Assembly: GCA_028279375.1 (NCBI GenBank)
Contig: JANQNW010000012.1
Location: 62,001-126,000 of the forward strand
DNA length: 64,000 bases
DNA from: Phycisphaerales bacterium
Lineage (GTDB): Bacteria > Planctomycetota > Phycisphaerae > Phycisphaerales > UBA1924
Direction: 5' to 3'
Position 1 is the first letter of the stretch, and every line of letters begins with the position of its first letter. The notes below the pieces were generated by a model, which saw nothing but the letters and a program-made list of their open reading frames with translations, had not been told where the DNA came from and ran no database searches. Positions 1-8,498 of this stretch are shown here, piece after piece. The position numbers were made by a program, and so were the translations under genes.

Positions 1-215
1 AATGAGCGCGTGTGCCCAACGAGTATCCCAGCTGTCTGCGCCATGCCCTCGAGGATGAGCGACGCGGGCATGACCGGCGTCGCGTCTCGATCGGTGACGG
101 GGGAGGCCGGAAAGTGATCGTGGAGATGCTCCTCCGCCATGCTGACATGCTTGATGGCGACCAGACGTTCACCCGGTTCGAGTGAGACGATTCGATCGAT
201 CCACATCCAGCGCAT
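1..215 (-). CDS. FabZ-like 3-hydroxyacyl-ACP dehydratase, partial (N-terminal 71 aa)
   Basis: The first 71 residues are visible; the C-terminal part lies beyond the left edge. The frame reads MRWMWIDRIVSLEPGERL, then HDHFP, then MPASLILEGMAQTAG, which matches the FabZ hotdog active-site region: the catalytic His in HFP and the catalytic Glu in LILEGMAQ. Between them sits a longer and less canonical loop (VTDRDATPVMPAS) where FabZ normally has GRPIFPGV. Known role of the family: dehydration of 3-hydroxyacyl-ACP in fatty acid or lipid A acyl-chain synthesis, in the cytoplasm. It lies 39 bp downstream of an acyl carrier protein gene on the same strand, with a second FabZ-like gene before that. 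Function is inferred from motifs only; the fatty acid or polyketide pathway cannot be chosen without the genes off the edge. Confidence 0.75.
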   Translation of the reverse strand, partial: MRWMWIDRIVSLEPGERLVAIKHVSMAEEHLHDHFPASPVTDRDATPVMPASLILEGMAQTAGILVGHTRS

Positions 216-254
216 GGTGTGCCTTCCGGAACTCGAGGGCTGTGCCGGGGATCG

Positions 255-644
255 TCAGACGCTGGCGGCGAGCTTGCGCTCGACGAAGTTGACCAGCGAA
301 TCGACCGTGAATACCTCAGCGACCTTCGTGATCTCCGGATTCTGCTCGAAGCTCGCGAGATCGATGTGCGGGAGGCGCTCCTTCAGGGCCGCGAGTCCCT
401 TGTCGGTGAGCCGACCATCCTGCACGAACTCAGGATCCTGCGCCACGTTCTCCGGGAAGAGCTCGCCCTGTTCGATCTTGAAGCCGAATGCCTGCTCGAG
501 TTTGAACACGATGTCGAGGAAGTCGATGGACTCCGCTTCCAGGTCCTTCGTCAGGCTGGCCTGCAAAGTCACCTCATCATCGTCGACGCCCAGCGCGTCC
601 ACGAGGACCTCCTGCACCTTCTCGAACACCTCATCACGACTCAT
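255..644 (-). CDS. Acyl carrier protein, extended form (129 aa)
   Basis: The phosphopantetheine attachment region reads LEAESIDFLDIVFKLEQAFG, with the acceptor Ser in ESID rather than the usual DSL. Residues 1-65 and the end (FTVDSLVNFVERKL) match the ACP four-helix fold. About 45 residues are inserted between helices III and IV (GELFPENVAQDPEF..ALKERLPHIDL), so the protein is about 50 residues longer than the usual 78-80. The start is at MSRDEV (644) because an upstream GGGAT element fits as a ribosome site; an in-frame ATG eight codons earlier is possible. It sits between two FabZ-like dehydratase genes, so it probably carries their 3-hydroxyacyl substrates. Confidence 0.85.
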   Translation of the reverse strand: MSRDEVFEKVQEVLVDALGVDDDEVTLQASLTKDLEAESIDFLDIVFKLEQAFGFKIEQGELFPENVAQDPEFVQDGRLTDKGLAALKERLPHIDLASFEQNPEITKVAEVFTVDSLVNFVERKLAASV

Positions 645-782
645 AGTTGATCCCTGATCGGGCTCCATACTCGGGTTGGGACATGCTCATTTGGCGGCTC
701 ATGCGCTGGCGGAGCGCTCGGCCCGCCGCCGGAAGAGGGAGACAGTATGGCCGAACTCGGGTGGATTGGCTAGGCCCGTCGA

Positions 783-1220
783 TCAGGCCGTCCCGACGGT
801 CTCCGAATCCCTCACACGGACGCAGAGCGGCCTGAGGGAAAAGCGTCCCGAGACCGCCGTCGCTCCGTCAAGTGATTCGTTCGAGGCATCGACGACGCAG
901 CCCGTTCCCTTGAAGGTGAAGACCTCGCCGGCGGACTTGGAGAGTCGGACCTCCACACGCAGCGCCTGTCCGGGCTTGACCATCGCTCCGTACTTGACCG
1001 CACGCACTTCCCCGAGCACATGGGTCTCCAGCGAGGGATCGCGGGAGACGAGGAGTCGGCGCGCCGCCTGCACCATCGACTCGATCATGAGCACGCCGGG
1101 CAGGATCGGGAAGGTGGGAAAGTGATCCTGCAGGTACTCCTCAGCCGCGGTCACCTGTTTGAGCGTGACGATGCGCTCTTCTTCGAGTTCGAGAACGGAA
1201 TCCACCAGGTCGAAGTGCAT
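783..1220 (-). CDS. 3-hydroxyacyl-ACP dehydratase, FabZ-like (145 aa)
   Basis: Single hotdog-fold dehydratase of normal FabZ length. The active-site stretch HFPTFPILPGVLMIESMVQA carries the catalytic His (HFP) and Glu (MIESM). This family removes water from 3-hydroxyacyl-ACP to give trans-2-enoyl-ACP in the cytoplasm. The start at MHFDLVD (1220) is preferred: upstream codons read as low-complexity Arg-rich sequence and would run into the divergent purM. It heads a same-strand group with the ACP and the second dehydratase and faces purM across 62 bp, so both promoters must lie in that gap. Confidence 0.87.
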   Translation of the reverse strand: MHFDLVDSVLELEEERIVTLKQVTAAEEYLQDHFPTFPILPGVLMIESMVQAARRLLVSRDPSLETHVLGEVRAVKYGAMVKPGQALRVEVRLSKSAGEVFTFKGTGCVVDASNESLDGATAVSGRFSLRPLCVRVRDSETVGTA

Positions 1221-1282
1221 GGGCGACAGGATACCGCCGACAGGGGGCGTGCGGCGCGTCGCGGCGCGTGTATGCTTGGCGC

Positions 1283-2401
1283 ATGAACGCGGATTCGACG
1301 CCTGAGAGCAGGGAACGCGGCGCAGACGGAGGTCTGTCGTACGCCGGCGCTGGCGTTTCAATCGCCGAGGGCGATCGATTCGTGGACATGATCCAGCCCC
1401 TGATGAGGCGCACGTTCGGGCCGCGCGTGATTGAGAATCCGGGCGGCTTCGCCGGCATGTTCCGGCTCGACTACAACGAACGACTGTTCAAGCGGAACTA
1501 CCGCGATCCGGTCCTTGTGGCGTGCGCCGACGGCGTCGGCACGAAAGTGAAGATCGCGACCGCGCTTCGCAAGTTCGACACGATCGGCATCGACCTCGTG
1601 GCGATGAATGTGAATGACCTGATCGTGCAGGGCGCCGAGCCTTTGTTCTTTCTGGACTACATCGCTGTCAACGCGCTCGAGCCTGAAGTCCAGGCCGAGC
1701 TCGTGAAAGGCGTGGTCGAGGGATGCCGACAGGCGGAGGCTGCGCTGCTTGGGGGCGAAACTGCGGAGATGCCGGATGTGTATCCCGAGGGCGAGTTCGA
1801 CCTCGCCGGATTCTCAGTCGGCGTTGTGGAACTCACGCGCGCGACAGATCCCGAGCGTATCGAGCCCGGTGATGTCATTCTCGGCCTTGCGTCGTCGGGT
1901 GTGCATAGCAATGGCTTCTCGCTCGTGCGTCAGGTTGTGGAACACGCAGCGCTCGATCTGAATCGATCGTATGAAGAGCTCGAGTGCGATCAGACTCTTG
2001 GCGAGGTCCTGCTTGAGCCAACGCGCATCTACGCCCGCCCGATCGTGAAGGTGCAGCGTGGCTATCGCGTGAAGAAGGTGATCACGGGAATGGCGCACAT
2101 CACGGGCGGCGGGCTCGCTGGCAATCTGCAGAGGGCGCTGCACAGCCAGGTTGACGCCGTGATCAGTGAATCCAACTGGAGCGCGCCGCCGATCTTCCGA
2201 TTTCTGGAGAAACGCGGCGGGATCGCGCCCGCAGAGATGCGGCGCGTCTTCAACATGGGCGTGGGCTATTGCCTTGTTGTGCGTCCGTCATTCGCCGCCT
2301 CGATTCAGGACAAGCTGCGGCGACTGGGCGAGGAGGTCTTCGTGCTCGGCGAGATCGTCGCTGGAAGCGGAAGCGTTCGGAAGATCGGCGACTCCGACTA
2401 G
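1283..2401 (+). CDS. purM: Phosphoribosylformylglycinamidine cyclo-ligase (AIR synthetase)
   Basis: Catalyses ATP-dependent closure of FGAM to aminoimidazole ribonucleotide, step five of purine synthesis, in the cytoplasm. Diagnostic AIRS-family motifs are in order: LSYAGAGVSI at the N terminus, VACADGVGTKVKIA (nucleotide and substrate loop), GGETAEMPDVY, and GMAHITGGGLAGNL in the C-terminal domain. At 372 aa it is slightly longer than the approximately 345 aa of enterobacterial PurM because of a short N-terminal lead. The start at ATG 1283 is chosen over an ATG five codons upstream as both lack a strong ribosome site. Only 7 bp separate its stop from the convergent TPR gene. Confidence 0.95.
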   Translation: MNADSTPESRERGADGGLSYAGAGVSIAEGDRFVDMIQPLMRRTFGPRVIENPGGFAGMFRLDYNERLFKRNYRDPVLVACADGVGTKVKIATALRKFDTIGIDLVAMNVNDLIVQGAEPLFFLDYIAVNALEPEVQAELVKGVVEGCRQAEAALLGGETAEMPDVYPEGEFDLAGFSVGVVELTRATDPERIEPGDVILGLASSGVHSNGFSLVRQVVEHAALDLNRSYEELECDQTLGEVLLEPTRIYARPIVKVQRGYRVKKVITGMAHITGGGLAGNLQRALHSQVDAVISESNWSAPPIFRFLEKRGGIAPAEMRRVFNMGVGYCLVVRPSFAASIQDKLRRLGEEVFVLGEIVAGSGSVRKIGDSD

Positions 2402-2408
2402 TTCGGGT

Positions 2409-4997
2409 TCATTCGTCCGCGGCGGCGACGTCGTCTTCGGGTTCCGATGGCGCCCGCAACTCGTAGAGCAACTCGGCCATTTCACGAATCGCGGGATCCT
2501 CCGACTGAAGACTCGTCGTGACGAGCTCGTCGTCGTGGGTCTCCGTCCGCGAGAAGAGCGTGATAAAGCGAACGAGGCGATCCGAGTCGGCGAGCGCGAT
2601 CTCGTCGACAGGGAGGAACTCCTGGGACGCTCGGGCTGGGGGCATCAACAGCAGCGTAACGGCGCGCTCCATGGGCGAGAGCGTCGGCAGACGATCAGCC
2701 ACGAGCTGCGCGACCTCGGCGATGCGCTCCTGAAATCGAACTGCCTCGGAGCCCGTCAATCTCTTGATAGGAATGAGCAGGCTCCGTGCGACCACAAGCG
2801 TCTCGAGCAGTGCGCGACCGCTGCCGAGTGTGATGCGCCGCTTGACCACGTCCATATCCGACGCCACGCCGTCCGTGGGAACGCGCGTCTGACGTTCGCT
2901 CACGGCGTCGATGCAAAGGGGGCCCGGCGCATAGTGCTCGGAGACAGATTCGGTCTCCGGTCGAAGGCGAAAACCCTGGATCGCGCGCCAGCGCAGGCCG
3001 ACTCGATGCGCCGCGAGGTCATCCAGAACCAGTCCCGACTCGCCGCGCCCCGTCCAGATGCGCATTGAGAGAGATTCTCCCGGGAGGAGACGGAGTCGCC
3101 GGTCCATTCGGACGATCTCGGATCGGACGCGTTCCTGGAAGAGTTCACCGCGCACATCGACGCGGGGCGTGAGCATGATGGAGGAGTTGAGAGGGCTGCG
3201 CTCGCCGACGGCGAGCGGCAGGGTCCGGTGCACGTTGCGCAAGGTCAATGTGACGAATGATTGGTCGAGCGGGCCGCGCCGGACAGCGTCCGGCTCCACC
3301 TCGAGATACACGAATGAACGCGGCTGGCGCGACACGTCATCGAGACTGCCGGGGATGTTCTCGACGTACTCTTCGAGGGCGCGTGCGAGAGGGGATGGCT
3401 CGAGTTCTTCGCCTCGGAGCCTCTCAATCACCGTCTTCGACCATTCGCTGACGACGGTGCCTGGCTGCTCGAGGGCGGCCCGCGCGTAGTAGCTTGTGGC
3501 GCCGCGGAGATCGCCTTCGAGTTCGAACGCGAGGCCCAGTCCGACGAGCGCGCGCGCGTCTTCTTTGACGATCTCGGTGAGGATCGCTCGTCCTTCGTCG
3601 ATACGGCCCTCGTGGATCGCGAGAATTCCCTCGAATCGCCGGCGCGCCGTCTCCGTCATGTCCTCCTGCAGGATCTCGAAGCTGGCTTTCGCCTCCTCCA
3701 GGCCGACGCCCGCCCAGGTGCGCAGCCAGAGTTGTTCGAGCTCTGTCTTCTGCACAAGCCCGTCGAGTTCTTCAAGCGTGTTCTCGGCGGCGTCGACCTC
3801 GAAGTCGCCTTTCTCAACACCTTCGTTGATCGCGACACGCGCCTCCTCGATTCCGGCGAGGGCGTCGTTCGTCGCCGTCTCGAGATGCTCGAACGCCGCA
3901 TAGAGATCTTCATCGAGGCCCAGCGCCGAGGCGATTGCGATTCTGAATCGTGTTTGCGCCAGGTCCGGGAGCCACTCCTGAATGTCAGAAGGATCTCCGC
4001 CGTCGGCTTCCGCCTGGAGCTTCATCTGTTCGATCGTGTACTTCTGAACGACCTCCTGCTCCTTGAACTGGCGGAGGAGCTCGGCGCCGCCGTCCGTGTC
4101 CCAAAGCGTCAGGAAATACTCGTTGCGCACCGACTCATCGGTGTCCACACCGATCGCCGCGAGCACATAGCTCGCGTTCTCATAGAAGCGGCGTGCGCCT
4201 GTCATGGCGCCATGAGAGAGCAATTCGCGCGCGAGCGTGATCATGGCGGTCGGATCCACCGGATCTGACAGCACCACGTTGACCAGGAGTTCGACACGTC
4301 CGAGCGGGTCGGACGTCTGTTCGAGGAAGTAGCTTGCCGCCATCGCCGCCGCAGTCTTATTCGTGATGTCGAGCTGCGTGGCGAGCGTGAGAAACTCGAC
4401 GAATCGATCGTCGAGTCCAAATTCCCGCGCGAGGATTGCGGCGTCAAAGGCGAGCCGACTTCGAATCTCGGGATCAAGCTGGCTTCCACCGGCGCCGAGA
4501 AGCCGTTCATAGAGTCCGAGACGTTGTTCGACGGTCTGAAGGCGATTGATGCGAGCGGTGATGATCCGGAGAAGGAGAACGTGATCATCAGGCTCTAACT
4601 CGAAGAGCCTCGATGAGAGCCGCAGTTCTTCCTCGGAGTCGCCCGTCGCATGCAGCGACTCGATATAGAGGCGGAGGATGTCCGGGTCGTTCGGCGCCAG
4701 TTGGTGCGCTTCGCGGAGAATCAGCGACGCGGCTCGATACTCGGGGAACCGGGGCTCGGTGGTTGACCGTATAAAGAGGAGGCCCGCGCGCGCCATGCGC
4801 CGGGCCGTCATCAGTCGTAGTTCCTCAGCAGGCACAGGCGTCGAGGCGCTGAGGAGCGGGTCACTGGCGATGAACTCTGAGTCGCTCAGCGCGAGGTCAT
4901 CGGACTGCGCCATCACCGTCGCGATCGGCGCCAGAATCGCGATCAGGAGCATTGCAGCGTGCGAAATGTGAGCAGGGCGTCGAGCGCGTCCGAACAT
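2409..4997 (-). CDS. Exported TPR-repeat protein (862 aa)
   Basis: A Sec-type signal peptide (residues about 1-30, hydrophobic core AAMLLIAILAPIATVMA) is followed by roughly 500 residues of helical repeats with TPR spacing (for example LRLYIESLHATGDSEEEL and VALGLAFELEGDLRGATSYY). The C-terminal third (from about residue 560) is a beta-rich region with no family I recognise, ending in an acidic tail (SEPEDDVAAADE). It probably acts as a periplasmic scaffold; no catalytic motif is visible. Its ATG overlaps the TGA of the small membrane protein gene upstream by one base, indicating translational coupling. Confidence 0.8.
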   Translation of the reverse strand: MFGRARRPAHISHAAMLLIAILAPIATVMAQSDDLALSDSEFIASDPLLSASTPVPAEELRLMTARRMARAGLLFIRSTTEPRFPEYRAASLILREAHQLAPNDPDILRLYIESLHATGDSEEELRLSSRLFELEPDDHVLLLRIITARINRLQTVEQRLGLYERLLGAGGSQLDPEIRSRLAFDAAILAREFGLDDRFVEFLTLATQLDITNKTAAAMAASYFLEQTSDPLGRVELLVNVVLSDPVDPTAMITLARELLSHGAMTGARRFYENASYVLAAIGVDTDESVRNEYFLTLWDTDGGAELLRQFKEQEVVQKYTIEQMKLQAEADGGDPSDIQEWLPDLAQTRFRIAIASALGLDEDLYAAFEHLETATNDALAGIEEARVAINEGVEKGDFEVDAAENTLEELDGLVQKTELEQLWLRTWAGVGLEEAKASFEILQEDMTETARRRFEGILAIHEGRIDEGRAILTEIVKEDARALVGLGLAFELEGDLRGATSYYARAALEQPGTVVSEWSKTVIERLRGEELEPSPLARALEEYVENIPGSLDDVSRQPRSFVYLEVEPDAVRRGPLDQSFVTLTLRNVHRTLPLAVGERSPLNSSIMLTPRVDVRGELFQERVRSEIVRMDRRLRLLPGESLSMRIWTGRGESGLVLDDLAAHRVGLRWRAIQGFRLRPETESVSEHYAPGPLCIDAVSERQTRVPTDGVASDMDVVKRRITLGSGRALLETLVVARSLLIPIKRLTGSEAVRFQERIAEVAQLVADRLPTLSPMERAVTLLLMPPARASQEFLPVDEIALADSDRLVRFITLFSRTETHDDELVTTSLQSEDPAIREMAELLYELRAPSEPEDDVAAADE

Positions 4998-5329
4998 CAG
5001 GTTCCCCCGGCGCCGGCGATCAGGAGGACCGAGCAGACGCCGACACCGAGCAGCAACGCCAGTCCCAATCCGGCTTCACAGGTCATTGTGACGCGCGGAT
5101 TGGCGCGGGGGAACATGCGATCCGCCACGACCACAAGAAAAACGAACTGGCCCGCGGCGATGAATGTCACACCGATCGTGCGCCCGAGAGAATCGAGCCC
5201 CGGCCAGTTGATGAGGTCCCTTGTCAGGAGAAGCGCGCCGATGATCGTCAGGGCCCCGGCCCAGGTGGAGCCGAGCGCCAGGAGCGCCAGGAAGTTGAGT
5301 CTGCGGACGATCATGAGGGTGCTGTTCAT
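4997..5329 (-). CDS. Small integral membrane protein (110 aa), unknown function
   Basis: Predicted to have four transmembrane segments: about residues 8-32 (FLALLALGSTWAGALTIIGALL), 47-68 (IGVTFIAAGQFVFLVVVA) and two at the C terminus (AGLGLALLLGVGVCSVLLIAGA, which may be one long or two short segments). No charged catalytic motif or recognisable family. The start at MNSTLM (5329) is supported by a GGAG element nine bases upstream. Its stop overlaps the start of the large exported TPR gene, so the two are likely co-translated, and it may anchor or assist that protein. Confidence 0.6.
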   Translation of the reverse strand: MNSTLMIVRRLNFLALLALGSTWAGALTIIGALLLTRDLINWPGLDSLGRTIGVTFIAAGQFVFLVVVADRMFPRANPRVTMTCEAGLGLALLLGVGVCSVLLIAGAGGT

Positions 5330-5558
5330 TTCCGGCCACTCCAATCGAGTGGGGCGGGGCGAGAGGATAGCGACGCAGACGAGTCAGGCGCCCGGACGCG
5401 GCGCATCGGGATTGACGCTCTCCGGGGCCACTGATACCTTCCTCGGCCGGTCGGACTCGCGTCCGGACGGCCCGATTCGTAGGGCTCGAGCGGGCGGCAG
5501 GACGTTCGCCCCTCCCGAAAGCCCATTCACCCGGCTCCTCACGCTGAGAGCGCTCTGC

Positions 5559-6683
5559 ATGGGAACGAACTCCCGTTGGCTCCGTCTTGGTGTCGCCGCG
5601 ACCCTTGTCGTCGCGGCGTGCTCGACGACGCTGCGCGCTCAGACGCTTTCAGACCAGCTGGTCTCTTCGGAGAGCATCGGTCAGCGCGAGGAGGACTCTA
5701 TAGAACGCTTCGTGCGCGATATGGCGCCGGGACTGCGCTCGTATGACGTCGCCGAGCGAGAGGCAGCCCGCGACGCCCTCATCGAGCCGGTCTTCCGCTC
5801 GACGGGTGGCGGCGATCAGGCCACATTCCTCGCCTCGAGACGATTCCGGATTGAGTACGGCAGGCGGCTTCGCTCCGAGCTTGAGACGTGTTTCGACAGC
5901 CGGAACGTTGGCTCGGCGCTGGCGGCGCTTGCGGTTTCCGCCGCAGTCGCGACGGATCAGGTCTTTGATCTGCAGGCGAACGCACTCGATGACTCAAGCG
6001 TCGGCGTGCGATATGCGGCGGCGATGAGCCTTGGCGAAGTCCTGGCGGCGGTCGATGCGCAGCGCGCGGCGCTGAATGAGCAGAACATCGCCCGGGCAAT
6101 CGAGATTCTCGAGAATAGGCTCGCGACGGAGACCAACGGCATACTCGTCGATGGCTTGGCCAGAGCGTTGATGTCACCGCAAGGCGAACTTCGCAATGAC
6201 GCCCTTTCTGCGATGTGTCGCGGCTTGAGCGCACAGATGGCGCGACGTGGCGCGAACGGCACGGACGAGTTCATGGTGACGGCGTTTTTGAATGCGATGG
6301 TCGCCGTCCGCGATGAGGTGCGCACCGGCATCGGGCGTGACAACCTCGACTCGGCCTTCGCACGCCACGCCGGGATTCTCGGCGGCAGCGCCATGGCCTT
6401 CTCAGAGCGTGCGATCGAGGGCCCCGGCGGTCGCTCGCTGACGCCTGGCGAGTCGAATCTGGACGAACTTGCGATCGCGTCCGAGGTTGTCGCCGCATTG
6501 AGCGTGCAGGCGCTGCGCGGGCTGGACGATGTTCCCCCGGCGCGACTCGACACGATCTTCCGCCCGGCGATGGAGCGCGGCGAGTCCTCTCCTGTTCGGC
6601 GTGTGGTTGACGAGTGGGTTGGCGATGGCGGCGTGTTCACACAGCCCCCATTCAGCGTAAGCCCTGACGACTTCAAGCCGTAG
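5559..6683 (+). CDS. Exported helical-repeat-like protein (374 aa), unknown function
   Basis: The N terminus (LRLGVAATLVVAACSTTLRAQ) is a signal peptide; the AAC could be a lipobox, but the distance and following residues make ordinary cleavage after LRAQ equally likely. The mature part is Ala/Arg/Leu-rich with short amphipathic helices (VGVRYAAAMSLGEVLAAV, ILVDGLARALMSPQGELRNDALSAM) reminiscent of HEAT/Armadillo repeats. The open frame extends far upstream to 4959, but that segment is the antisense shadow of the neighbouring genes, so the start is set at the ATG before the signal peptide. No family is recognised. It is followed 33 bp later by an ABC-type substrate-binding protein gene. Confidence 0.65.
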   Translation: MGTNSRWLRLGVAATLVVAACSTTLRAQTLSDQLVSSESIGQREEDSIERFVRDMAPGLRSYDVAEREAARDALIEPVFRSTGGGDQATFLASRRFRIEYGRRLRSELETCFDSRNVGSALAALAVSAAVATDQVFDLQANALDDSSVGVRYAAAMSLGEVLAAVDAQRAALNEQNIARAIEILENRLATETNGILVDGLARALMSPQGELRNDALSAMCRGLSAQMARRGANGTDEFMVTAFLNAMVAVRDEVRTGIGRDNLDSAFARHAGILGGSAMAFSERAIEGPGGRSLTPGESNLDELAIASEVVAALSVQALRGLDDVPPARLDTIFRPAMERGESSPVRRVVDEWVGDGGVFTQPPFSVSPDDFKP

Positions 6684-6716
6684 GCGCCGGCCGCAGCCGG
6701 ACCCTATCGTAGGTCC

Positions 6717-8498
6717 ATGATCAAGCTTCTCGTCCCGATCGTGCTGCTCCTCGGAGCGATCGGCGGCGTTGTGATTTCTGATCATCCGCTGCCTCCGTCG
6801 AGCTACACGTTTGCGCAGACGACGGATCTCTTCACGCTCGACCCGCAACGCGTCAGCTATCAGCAGGACATTCGGATGTCCTTCGCGCTCTTCGAGGGGC
6901 TCGTTCGCTGGGACAACGAGACGTACGAGATTCTGCCTGGCGTGGCCGAGCGCTGGGAGGTCTCCGACGACGGGCTCGTGTACACGTTTCACCTGCGAAC
7001 TGATGCGCGCTGGTCAACCGGCGAGCCGGTCACGGCGCGGGACTTCATCTACTCGTGGGAGCGGGCGCTGCGACCGGACACGGCCGCCGACTACACGCAG
7101 ATGCTCTTTCATATCGCCGGGGCCGAGGACTACTTCAACTGGAGGTCTGAGGCGCTCTCGATGTATTCGGCGTTGCCGGACTTCGAGCGGTCGATCGATG
7201 CGGCGCTCGGGCTCCGCGCTCGCTCGCTCGAGCGATTCCGCCGAAGTGTCGGGCTCGCGGCGCCGGATCCCTACACACTGCGCGTCGTGCTCCGAAGCCC
7301 GACCCCGTATTTTCTCGATCTCGTGGCGTTCCCAACATACGCACCCGTGCACGAGGCGACCGTCGAGCGCTGGACTTCGATCGACCCGGACTCCGGGCGC
7401 ATCGAACAACGCCACGGGTGGACGAAGCCTGATCACATCGTGACGAATGGTCCGTATCTGCTGAAGCGTTGGCGATTCAAGCGCGACGCGCGACTTGAGC
7501 GGAATCCGCACTACTGGAATCAGGATGCGATCCGATCTGAGTCCGTCACCATGCTCATCGTGAGCGACGCGAATACGGCGCAGCTCGCCTTCCAGACAGG
7601 CGCCGTGGACTGGGTCGAAGATGTCATCGTCGACTACCTGCCTGAGATGCTCGCGCAGCAGGATCGCGGCGAGCGGAACGACCTGCACAAGGCGCCTGCA
7701 TTCGGCACCTACTTCTGGAGTTTCAACTGCAGGCCGACGCTTCCAGGCGGGCGGGACAATCCGTTCGCTGATCCCGGTGTGCGGCGGGCCTTCGCGCTGG
7801 CGACGAACAAGCGCGACATCGTCGAGAAGGTGCGCCGTCAGGGAGAGCCGGTCTCAGACACGTTTGTGCCGCCGGGAAGTGTGGTCGGCTATGACGCGGA
7901 TCGCAGTCTCGCAGGTTTGTCATTTGATCCAGAGCGCGCGAGGGAAGAACTCGAGCGCGCCGGGTGGGTCGATCGGAATGGCGACGGCGTGCCGGACAAC
8001 GAGGCGGGAGCGCCCTTTCCGGTCGTGGAGCTTCTCTACAGCACCAACAGCTATCACGGCGAGATCGCACAGGCGATGAGCGTCATGTGGGAGAAGGCCC
8101 TGGGGGTGCGGACGCGCGTCGTGCCGAAGGAAAGCAAGATCTACAAGGATGATCTGAAGACCGGCGACTACATGATCGCGCGCGGCGGATGGTTCGGCGA
8201 CTACGGCGATCCGACGACGTTTCTCAACGTGCACCGAACCGGCGACGGCAACAACGATCGCGGATACTCGGATCCTGTGTTCGATGAGTTGATGGCGCGA
8301 TCGGATGCGGAGCTTGACCCGGACGAGCGCATGCGGATCCTGGCGGAGGCGGAGAAGCGAACGATCACGGAGACGATGCCGATTCTCCCGCTCTACACGT
8401 ACGTGCGTTATTACCAGTTTGATCCTGAGCGATTCCGCGGCGTTTCGATGCACCCGAGACTCATGCAGTATCTCTACGAACTCGAGCGAATCGAATGA
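6717..8498 (+). CDS. Oligopeptide ABC transporter substrate-binding protein (SBP_bac_5, OppA-like)
   Basis: 593 aa, N-terminal hydrophobic segment (residues about 2-20) without a clear lipobox Cys, so secreted or anchored by an uncleaved helix. The body follows the family-5 solute-binding fold: TLDPQRVSYQQDIRMSFALFEG, GVAERWEVSDDGLVYTFHLR (the family signature), VTARDFIYSWERAL, NGPYLLKRW, and LERNPHYWNQ. Family-5 proteins capture oligopeptides or related solutes for import. Its ATGA stop/start overlap with an OppB-type permease gene shows that they are co-translated. No ATPase or second permease follows. Confidence 0.9.
   Translation: MIKLLVPIVLLLGAIGGVVISDHPLPPSSYTFAQTTDLFTLDPQRVSYQQDIRMSFALFEGLVRWDNETYEILPGVAERWEVSDDGLVYTFHLRTDARWSTGEPVTARDFIYSWERALRPDTAADYTQMLFHIAGAEDYFNWRSEALSMYSALPDFERSIDAALGLRARSLERFRRSVGLAAPDPYTLRVVLRSPTPYFLDLVAFPTYAPVHEATVERWTSIDPDSGRIEQRHGWTKPDHIVTNGPYLLKRWRFKRDARLERNPHYWNQDAIRSESVTMLIVSDANTAQLAFQTGAVDWVEDVIVDYLPEMLAQQDRGERNDLHKAPAFGTYFWSFNCRPTLPGGRDNPFADPGVRRAFALATNKRDIVEKVRRQGEPVSDTFVPPGSVVGYDADRSLAGLSFDPERAREELERAGWVDRNGDGVPDNEAGAPFPVVELLYSTNSYHGEIAQAMSVMWEKALGVRTRVVPKESKIYKDDLKTGDYMIARGGWFGDYGDPTTFLNVHRTGDGNNDRGYSDPVFDELMARSDAELDPDERMRILAEAEKRTITETMPILPLYTYVRYYQFDPERFRGVSMHPRLMQYLYELERIE

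Noticed and set aside
5345..5558. Extension of the exported helical-repeat protein upstream to 4959.
   Set aside because: The upstream codons are opposite the small membrane protein gene and read as Arg/Ser-rich noise; the signal peptide begins at 5559.
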